A program made the translations under genes and the position numbers. Shown in pieces: positions 1 through 6,536 of a DNA stretch of 6,536 bases. The stretch covers positions 1-6,536 of the forward strand of contig SYCM01000139.1 of the NCBI GenBank assembly GCA_005786915.1, written 5' to 3'. The notes below the pieces were generated by a model, which searched no databases, was not told where the DNA came from, and saw only the letters and a program-made list of their open reading frames with translations. The stretch's first letter is position 1. Each line of letters begins with the position of its first letter. Origin of the DNA: Bacteroidota bacterium. GTDB lineage: Bacteria > Bacteroidota > Bacteroidia > Flavobacteriales > Schleiferiaceae.

Positions 1-3000
1 GAACTGCACGTCTTTGATGATGTAGCCCACCCCGACGGTGATGTCTTTGGACTTGCTCTCGGTGAGCTGGTTGTTGGCCATGCTCAGGTTGAGCTGGCGC
101 ATCATGCCGTAGTTGAGCTTGAACGACGCGTTGGACTTGGTTCTCAAGTCGACGCCCAGAAGCGGCGCAAACGACTCCGAAACCGAAATCTGGCCCACTT
201 GGCGCTCGGGCATAATGTCGAAGTTGTCGTTGCGTGGGAAGGGGTTGAGTGGATTGTCTTGCAGTCGCTGGGCACGGAGCATGTGCGTTTGCAGGCCGGC
301 CACCGTCATAGTGCTGGTGTAGGAATGGCTCAGGCTCAATGCCGTGAACACGTTTCGGACGGCCTTGAGGCGCATGAGTCCCGTGTAGGTCGCGTTCCAG
401 TTCGGGAAGAACGGCAGCGAACGGTATTCGCCAATGGGGAGGTCTGCGGTAGCACGGTTGCCGTAGGCCGCCAAAAACGCGTTGGCCAGCACGTCGGTGT
501 GCAGCACCGAGAACCCGTCGTATCCGTAGCGGGACGAATCGGCGTCGGCGATGAAGGTGGCCACGTAGTTGGGGTCAGCTAGGGCCTGGGCGTCGGCCAT
601 GCGCTTCGACACTTCGAGGCGGGCCGCGCGGAATCGGTCGTAGGCCGCGCTGCCAAACTCCGGCTCTTTGCTCACGTCAAAAGCCGTTGGCCAGGAGATC
701 CACGAGCTGCTGTAGGTCAGCACTTCTTGGGGGTTGAACGCATGGAATCCCTGGGCGAACAAGGAATCGAGGCCGGTTCCGGTCGAGTAGCGGTAGGTGT
801 AGGAGGCTTGACGGCCGTAGGTTTGGTTGGCGTTGAGCGTGATGCGCATGTCCTGCAGCGGCTCGAGCTGGGCGCGCAGCGTGATGTTCTGGGTGGTGGC
901 CTCGGTGGCGCGCAGGGGCTGCCGCGGATTTTGGTGCAGCCAATCCTTAGAGGCGGCCAGCGAAGGGAGGTCGTGGGGCAAGCCTAGGGCGGCCTTCCAG
1001 CCCGGCGCAAAATCCGCTCCCGGCGTCAGCCCGCTGAACTGCGGGGTGGTGCGGAAGCCCGGCAGCAGCGTGCCCGTGTTGAGGCTGGCCGTTGCGTTGA
1101 CGCTTTTCAGCATGGTGACGAGGTCCACCGCTCCGACGAGCAGGGTTTTGGCCACGCTGGGCGTTGATTCCTTGTCGGTCTTGGCTTTGGCGTCGGCCGG
1201 CGGACTGGCCTGCTTGGCGCCTCGCGCCGGAGCCGCGGCACGCGACGGTTTTTTGAGCTTGCTGTAGCCCGGAATCTGGTTGTAGAAGGTCGCCATGTTG
1301 GCGTTGGCCGAAGCATTCCACTTGCCGCTGGACTCGACGGTATTCCCGAAGTTCAGGGAATCCAAGCCGGGTCGGGTGGCCCAGAGCGAATTCGTCTTCC
1401 AATCCAGGTCGGCCGTGTAGCGTATTTGGGTTTGCAAAAAGCCCATCAACGGGAGCTTGTTGATCGGAATGGCCCACGTCGTGTTCACGGTGTGATGGTA
1501 CTCCGTGGGGCGTCCGCCCGAGCGCAGGTTGTTGGCCAAAAAGTCGCGCACGCTGTCGGCCGTGGACGGACCGGGCAGTTCGTCAAAGCGCACGCGAATG
1601 CGGCTGGTGTAGTCGAGCTTCCACGTCTTGGTGGGATCCCAAATGACGTTGTAGTTGCGGTCCATCGTAAAGTTCTTATTGTAGGTAATCGGAAGCTGGA
1701 ACTTCGGATTGTCCACATTGCGCATCTGCATGACCTGCTCGCTCCGAAGGACGTCGGCCCGAATGCTCACCCGCGACGGCGTGAGGTTGAAGTTCGCGTC
1801 GCGAATCAGGGCAAGGGCCTTCGGCTTCAGCGCTTTAAACGGCTGTATGTTCACCGACGGCGCTTGGAAGGCGTAGGCCAGGCTTCCGCGGTTTTCGTGG
1901 CGAAGGTCCTGCAGCGTGTTGGCGTCGCGGCGGAGCACTTCATTGAACGCGTACGTCGCGCTCCAGTTTTCGATGTCCCAAGGCCGCGGTTTTTTGGGAA
2001 GCCTACTCGTTCCCGCAGAAACGCCCGCGTTTTGGCCGTCGTCGCCTCCGCCTTTGGCGTCCACTCCGTCCATGGCTGGCGGGCCGTTGGGAGCCCCGCG
2101 GCCTGACGATGGGGCACCTCCCGTGGCCCGGTCGATGCGCACGTTGGTAAAGGCCACGGCGCGGCGCTGCTGGAAGTCGCTGACCATCGAACGCAGCGAG
2201 TCTTTGGCCGAAGAGGTCACCAAGTTGGCCAAGGCCTTGGTCATTTCGATGTCGGGATTGTAGGGGTTGAACATCGGCGTCTTCCAATCCTGGGCATGGG
2301 TCACAAAGACGGGCAGGCGCAGGCGGCTCTTCGCGGGCAAGAACCGGTGCAGGTCGAGGTTGGTTTGCAGGTCGTAGTTTATCGAAGTGAACTTGTTTCG
2401 CTCGTTGGGCGCCATGTCGATGCTGCCGAATCCGGGGGTCGAGAATCCGCCGCTCAAGGCCACCTGGCCGAGGTCCGAAAGCTTAGCCGTTCCGCGCGCG
2501 AGGCCCGCTACGCCGCCGCGGTTGTCAAAGTCGGTCATGCGCAGTTCGTTCACCCAAACTTCGACGCACTTGTCGAGGCCGTCGTCGCCTTGGTTGGCCG
2601 AACTGCGGCGCGGATTGCGCACGCCCACCATAATCGTGCGCACCCATCCCAGGTTGGGGGTGCCTACCACGCGGTAGGTGCGGTCGCCGACTACCCGCTC
2701 GTAGGGCAGCGCCGGCGAGACGTTGGGATTGGTTTGCATGGCCGCGTCGCGCTCGAGCTTGAGGGCGGTCCACAGCGCAAACTCAATGTCGACGTCGTTG
2801 GCCGCCGGCCAGATGACCTCTTCGTCGGTCGAACCCCACGGCGTCGTCGCCAACGGCAGTTCGTACTCGTAGTAGTTCTGGCTGTAGTCGTTACCGACGC
2901 GTACAAACAGGCGGACGTCGCCGTCGCGAAGCTGGTTGGGGTCGTTGGCGGCCTCAGCGTGCACAAAGAGCTTCATGCGCTTGTTCATGCGCATGTCGAT

Positions 3001-6000
3001 GCTGGTGTTTTTGAAGACCGCCCGGGCGTCGCCGTCGCGAAGCCCGCATGTGCGCATGCTCAGCGACTGCTCGTTTTGCTGGAGCAGCGACGTGTTGCCC
3101 AGCAGCACCTGGCGGCGCAAGCCCGGAGGCATTTGGTACACGACCGGTACCCGTCCGCCGTTCTCCTCGAGGTTGACGGCGTTGACGGTAAAGGTGGTGG
3201 GGTCTGAAGCGTCCACCGGGACCAGCTCGCGCGAGGCGTCGAGGTTAAAGCGGTAGCGGCGCCATTCGCCGCGGACCAGGTCCAGACGGGCCATGCGCAG
3301 CACCACCGGCTCTTGCCAATCGTGCAGAATCCAGCGCGCGAAGCGAATGGAGCGGAAATCCTGGGCACCGTTGATGCGCTGGTCGGGCTCAAACACCGGA
3401 ATCTTGAACTGGATCCAGCGCACCGGCTTGCGGGTTTGGTCCGGAAGCAAGTCAGTGGTGGTTTCGTAGATGTCGGCGATGTGGTTTTGTCCGACCACGA
3501 GGTCTTCAGGGCGCATCGAAATGCGGTAGCTGAAGTACTGTTCCGAACGGTTCAGGGTCGCGTCGCGGTTCACGTCCTCTTTGTCGGGCATATTGGTGCT
3601 CATGGCGGGTTGGCCGTCGATCAGGTCGGTGCGCGAATTGCCGTCGGGGTTGTTGAAGTAGCGGTACCGGCGCAAGATGTCGGCGTCGGCCTGGTCCTGC
3701 AGGCTGCCGCGGTAGTAGACGAAGTTGTCGGCGGCCGGGTCAATCTGTGCGGCCGTGTAAGCGGGACTTCCCGGACCAAAGACCGTTTGGAGCCGATCGA
3801 GGTAGGTCTGCGATCCCGGACCCAACCAACGGCGTTCGTCGGCGTCGCGGAGGCCGTCCACCCCGACGTCTTGGTTGGGGCGCGACGTTTCGCTGTTATC
3901 GAAGGCGTCTACCACCGGCTGGTACTTGGAGGCGTAGCCCCACATGGAGGAATCCACGTCCATACGGGTGCCGTCGGCGGGCAGTCCGTGCTCAAACGAC
4001 TGCATACCGTCTTTGAGGATGTCTTCAGAAACGTTGCCGAAGTGCAGGTAGAGGTCGCCGCCGGGCGCGCTGGGGTTGTCCAAAAAGGGATCCATGACCC
4101 AAAACTGAACAAATTCAATGTTCTGCTCCTCAAAGTTGTTAATGGTCAGCTGGCGCATGATGCCTCCCCAGCGGCTGCGCGGATTTTTGAGGCGTCCGTC
4201 GGGGTTGAGGCCGGATGAGATGCCGTTGAGGCCCTGCACGTCGTAGTTGTAGGGTCCGCGCTCGGTCGGGTCAAACTGCAGGTCAAACGTGTTGATGTTG
4301 CGGGCTTGGCTCGGATCCAGCGTGATGTTGGGAAAGACCTCGGCAAAGGGCACCATGCGCTGCCGGTGGTCGCTGGTGATTGCCGGATTGTTGCGAATGT
4401 TGGGCGGTGTAATGGCCGTTCCGGTGAAAAAGGAATTGTCGATGACGTACCACGAGAGGCGGGCGCGGTTGTAGTTCGACGCCCAGTTGTTGGTCAAGGT
4501 GGCCTCGGGGAATCGTTCGGGCTGCCCTTCGGGCAGTGAGGCTAGCTGCCAGGTGATGGTTCCGCGCAGGTCAATGGCCGTTTGGCTGCTCTCGAAGTCG
4601 TCGATGTAGGTGGTCGGCTCGCCGTTGATCGAAATGATGCGGGGCGACCCCGGCAGCAGCTGGGCCAGTTCGGCAGTAACCATGACGCTCGACGGGGCCT
4701 TGGTCGACACAAAGGGCAGTTTGTCGATTGCCCGCGTGAGGCCGGGAAGGTTCTTCTCGTACTGGGTATTCAGGCCCCAAATGGCGTTGCGCACCGGCTC
4801 GTCGCCCGCCGCGACCTTTTGGGTGAGTGCGCCTTCGCGCAGCTGAAGCAGGGACCCCCCCACCGTCCAGTTCCGCTGGAGTTGGTGGTTGACGGTAACG
4901 CCCGTGAAAGTCTTTGCCTGAAAATTGAACAGGGAGTTGTTCTCAAAGCTGACGCGAATCGGCACGCCGCTCTGCATAATGGCCTCGTTGATGATGCGCA
5001 CTTGGCCGAGGGCGTAGTCGACGGTAAAATCCTGGTTCTCGGTGAGCTTATTGCCTCCGGCCGTGACCGAAATGGACCCGCGCGGAATGTTGAAGGAGTT
5101 CAGCTGGATCACTGACCCTCCCGCGGATTTGTAGCGTCCGCGAAGCAAAAACTTGTTCTTCTGGGTCTGTTCCTGGGCGCGAAACAGGGTCGAATCGTAG
5201 AGTTCCTGAAACACGTAGCGCTTGCGCTCGTCCGCCGTACTCAGGCGGTTGGCCAGCGAGGACCCAAAGGGCTCGAGCACCGGCAGAATGATTCGGCCCG
5301 TAGCGGTCAGCACCGTCGTGCCCTCCACAAAATCGAAAAGTCCGTCGGGAAAGGGATCTCCGTTGCTGTTCACCTTATCGGTCTGCAGCACCTGCACCAG
5401 CAGCTGGTCCTTGACGCTGGACTTGGGCAAAAAGGGAATGGGCAGACCGGTTTCGTCGTTGACGTAGAGCAGCTCCAGCCTGAAGTCTTCGGGGCTGATT
5501 TGGAACGCGTTGAGGTTGTACACGTTCTTCATCATGAGGTCCCAGGCCGGACTCCGAACATTCAAAATTTGGTGCTTTAGCAACTTGAGAATGAGTGATT
5601 TAGGAGCCACGATTCCGTCATTCGAAAACTCGCCGACCTGGTAGGTGCGGCCGTTGACCGTGTACTGGTAGGCCACCGCAATCACTTCGTCTTGGTTCAG
5701 CGCGGTATTGAGCGAAATGTAGCCGAGCTGCGGGTGGTAGCTGTATTCGTTGGGCTGCAGCATGCGGGCGTTGGTCAACTGCGCATACTCGATGTTGGCG
5801 TCGTAACCCGACGCGTTGAGTGCCGCACTGGCTGAGGCGGCGTCGCGGACCGAGCTGAATCGGGCCAAAAGCTCTTCGGGGTCCAAGCGGTTCGCGCGGT
5901 TCGAAGGCCAGCCGTCGGCGCTGGGCCCCGGGAAGATGGCTTCGCCTGGGCGGGCGGCGTTGGTGCTGCGGTAGGCGGCCGACTCCCCTTCGCCCAAATC

Positions 6001-6536
6001 TAGGAAGGCGACGAGGTTGCGAACCTCAGTGGGCACGTTTCGGCGGTTCGTGACCCACACTTCAACCCGAGTTATTTGAACCGGAGACTGAATTACGGGG
6101 CGGGTTCCGACCCATTGCTCGTAGCGGTCGCGAAAGAACTGGGCCAAGAAAAAGTGTCGGTTCGCCTCATAGGCGTCGGCCTGAAGGCGGAATTCCTGGG
6201 TCGAGGCACCACCCTGAATATTCATGTTTTGGCTCTGGGAGCGCTGCTCGGCGAGCACCGTGGTCACCGTGGTCTTGCCGAACTGCATTTGGGTTTTGAG
6301 TCCAAAAAGGCTCTGTACCCCGGTAATAAGGCTTCCGTTGGTGGGCAGACTCACGTCGCCCATTTCAAAACTCTTCAAAATATCGTCTTCTTGGCCTTTG
6401 AAGTCGAGCTTGATTTTATTCTCGAAGGCGAACGTGGCCTCGGTGTCGAAATTGAAGTTAAGGTTGAGGCGGTCGCCCAACTTGCCCGCGGCGCTCACCT
6501 GCATTTTTTGGTCAAAATCCAGGGCGAACGTCCGGC
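1..6536 (-). CDS. sprA: SprA/Sov, type IX secretion system outer-membrane translocon (partial at both ends)
   Basis: Seen: one frame is open across the whole window, about 2,178 codons (bases 6534 to 1). Bases 6535-6536 belong to an incomplete codon. No start or stop is present. The translation carries blocks I recognise from SprA: EATFAFENKIKLDF (residues about 32-45 of the fragment), VEVWVTNRRN (157-166), DGLFDFVEG (about 397-405), YIDDFESSQTAIDL (643-656), WGGIMRQL through MDPF (789-817), GNVSEDILKDG (within 826-852), CVEVWVNELRMTDFD (1323-1337) and a C-terminal LANNQLTE-like block (MANNQLTE, within 2122-2178). Known of the family: SprA is about 2,400 residues, forms a 36-strand outer-membrane barrel, and passes folded T9SS cargo to the cell surface with PorV, Plug and a periplasmic peptidyl-prolyl isomerase as partners. 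It is needed for gliding in motile species. Inferred: roughly 150-250 N-terminal residues, including the signal peptide, and about 100 C-terminal residues lie outside the window. No frameshift or internal stop was found, so the gene looks intact. In several Bacteroidota sprA lies near ruvA and gcvH, but no neighbour is visible here. Confidence 0.96.
1156..1254 (-). other. Low-complexity Ala/Pro/Lys-rich linker inside SprA
   Basis: Fragment residues 1761-1793 (33 residues) consist mainly of Ala, Pro, Lys, Arg, Ser and Thr and carry a net positive charge. The linker follows an NMATFYNQIPGYSKL segment, which matches the family's usual LYN-VP block. It precedes a segment ending LLPGFRTTP and later APGW, also family-like. 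Lys/Pro/Ala-rich linkers of variable length are common at this point in SprA proteins. It is probably a disordered loop between barrel strands, and the reading frame is intact across it. Confidence 0.6.
2005..2124 (-). other. Low-complexity Gly/Asp/Pro-rich insertion inside SprA
   Basis: Fragment residues 1471-1510 (40 residues) are rich in Gly, Ala, Pro, Ser and Asp, with a GGGDDGQ run and no predicted regular structure by eye. The flanks return to SprA-like sequence: FTNVRID before it, and KKPRPWDIENWSATYAFNE after it. The WDIENW string corresponds to the family's usual xDIENx-x-x-Y-Y-N block. The reading frame is kept on both sides. I take this as a disordered loop between barrel strands. 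Related proteins seem to have a shorter polar linker here, but I recall this and have not aligned it. Confidence 0.6.
2524..2571 (-). other. SprA signature block KCVEVWVNELRMTDFD
   Basis: Fragment residues 1322-1337 match the highly conserved SprA string of the form CAEVWVNELR-TDFD. They are followed by a Gly/Ala-rich turn and a GFGSID motif, also typical of the family. The block holds one of only two cysteines I find in the fragment. It marks the end of the second large SprA region and the start of the less conserved C-terminal barrel half. Confidence 0.8.
3520..3588 (-). other. Acidic loop PDKEDVNRDATLNRSEQYF, EF-hand/dockerin-like (SprA second region)
   Basis: Fragment residues 983-1005 contain E-D-V-N-R-D-A-T-L-N-x-x-E followed by the aromatic run QYFSYRI. 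The D-x-N-x-D-x-x-x-x-x-x-E spacing is that of an EF-hand-type calcium loop. SprA proteins usually have a close match here (ED-N-D-TLN-E followed by Y-x-Y). It lies about 80 residues after the other acidic loop of this region, so the two may bind metal near each other in the folded cap or loop region. That pairing is inference. Confidence 0.6.
3826..3876 (-). other. Acidic loop NQDVGVDGLRDADE, EF-hand-like (SprA second region)
   Basis: Fragment residues 887-903 contain D-x-G-x-D-G-x-x-D-x-D-E, an arrangement of acidic and glycine residues like calcium-binding loops. Members of the SprA family commonly carry a similar DVG-DGL-D-DE string at this point. It follows the GNVSEDILKDG block and precedes a long polar stretch (DPAADNFVYYRG and onward). 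The metal-binding role is inferred from spacing, and I know of no direct proof for this protein. Confidence 0.55.
4567..4608 (-). other. SprA signature block YIDDFESSQTAIDL
   Basis: Fragment residues 643-656 read YIDDFESSQTAIDL. They are followed by a conserved run of the form LRGTITWQLASLP and then YNRARLSWYVID. This stretch is one of the most recognisable in SprA proteins, where the usual form is close to YIDDFEG with a following IDLR and W-LAS-P. Here the Gly after DFE is replaced by Ser. The block is the strongest single marker for assigning the gene. Its position in the protein, between the first and second large SprA regions, fits a full-length SprA. No catalytic role is known, and I take it as structural. 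Confidence 0.85.
5320..5379 (-). other. Acidic loop with PDGLFDFVEG signature (SprA first region)
   Basis: Fragment residues 386-405 run from DKVNSNGD to PDGLFDFVEG. The D-x-x-N-x-N-x-D spacing resembles a metal-binding turn, and the following PDG-FDFVEG string is typical of SprA. It sits directly after the MMKNVYNLNAFQISPEDFRLEL stretch, which also matches the family. Calcium binding is an inference from residue spacing only. The conservation could equally reflect a beta-turn in the periplasmic or extracellular part of the barrel. Confidence 0.6.

Noticed and set aside
947..1477. Minus-strand open frame of about 176 codons in another frame
   Set aside because: It overlaps the SprA frame on the same strand. 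The product is Gln/Arg/Gly/His-rich and matches no known family, so it is an out-of-frame shadow.
1426..2106. Plus-strand open frame of about 226 codons
   Set aside because: It is antisense to in-frame SprA sequence, including the low-complexity insertion. Its Arg/Val/His-rich composition matches the other shadow frames.
1156..2124. The two low-complexity stretches as breakpoints of a gene fusion or frameshift
   Set aside because: SprA-like sequence continues in the same frame on both sides of each stretch, so they are loops or linkers within one protein.
2296..3207. Plus-strand open frame of about 303 codons
   Set aside because: It lies wholly antisense to conserved SprA sequence. Its product is rich in Val, Ala, Arg, His and Gly with no family resemblance, as expected for a shadow frame opposite a GC-rich gene.
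3313..4218. Plus-strand open frame of about 301 codons
   Set aside because: It is antisense to the SprA WGGIMR and GNVSEDILKDG blocks. The product is Val/Gly/Ala-rich, with no recognisable domain and no convincing ribosome binding site.
4582..5115. Plus-strand open frame of about 177 codons
   Set aside because: It runs antisense to the SprA segment that contains the conserved YIDDFE region and has no domain signature of its own.
1..6536. An undescribed system, CRISPR array, mobile element or RNA gene
   Set aside because: The whole window is accounted for by one coding frame of a known family. I saw no direct repeat array, terminal inverted repeats, transposase or tRNA-like fold.

Overview
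The window is one uninterrupted piece of a single very large gene on the minus strand. The frame whose codons end at base 1 stays open from base 6534 to base 1, about 2,178 codons. I found no stop codon in it, and neither the true start nor the true stop lies inside the window. The translation is recognisable as SprA (called Sov in Porphyromonas), the giant outer-membrane beta-barrel that forms the translocon of the type IX secretion system (T9SS). That system also supports gliding motility in many Bacteroidota.

The organism is therefore a member of the Bacteroidota or a close relative. The DNA is clearly GC-rich by eye, with G or C at most third codon positions. This points to a high-GC lineage rather than a typical AT-rich Flavobacterium. 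I cannot name a genus from one gene.

Layout, reading the gene from high to low coordinates: the N-terminal conserved block (about 6534-6000) starts just after the missing signal peptide and N-terminal segment. Next comes the first large SprA-type region, with its PDG/DFVEG loop (5320-5379) and the YIDDFE block (4567-4608). The second large region follows, with the WGGIMR...MDPF and GNVSEDILKDG blocks (about 4170-3979), two acidic EF-hand-like loops (3826-3876 and 3520-3588) and the CVEVWVNELR block (2524-2571). The C-terminal barrel half (about 2500-1) is less conserved. It is interrupted by a Gly/Asp-rich insertion (2005-2124) and an Ala/Pro/Lys-rich linker (1156-1254). The conserved block at 1-171 shows that only about 100 residues of the C-terminus are missing.

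There is no intergenic DNA in the window. I see no RNA gene, mobile element, CRISPR array, promoter or terminator. The other open frames on both strands, including two of about 300 codons on the plus strand, are shadows of this GC-rich gene. I see no evidence of a new system here; the notable points are lineage-specific details of a known secretion machine.
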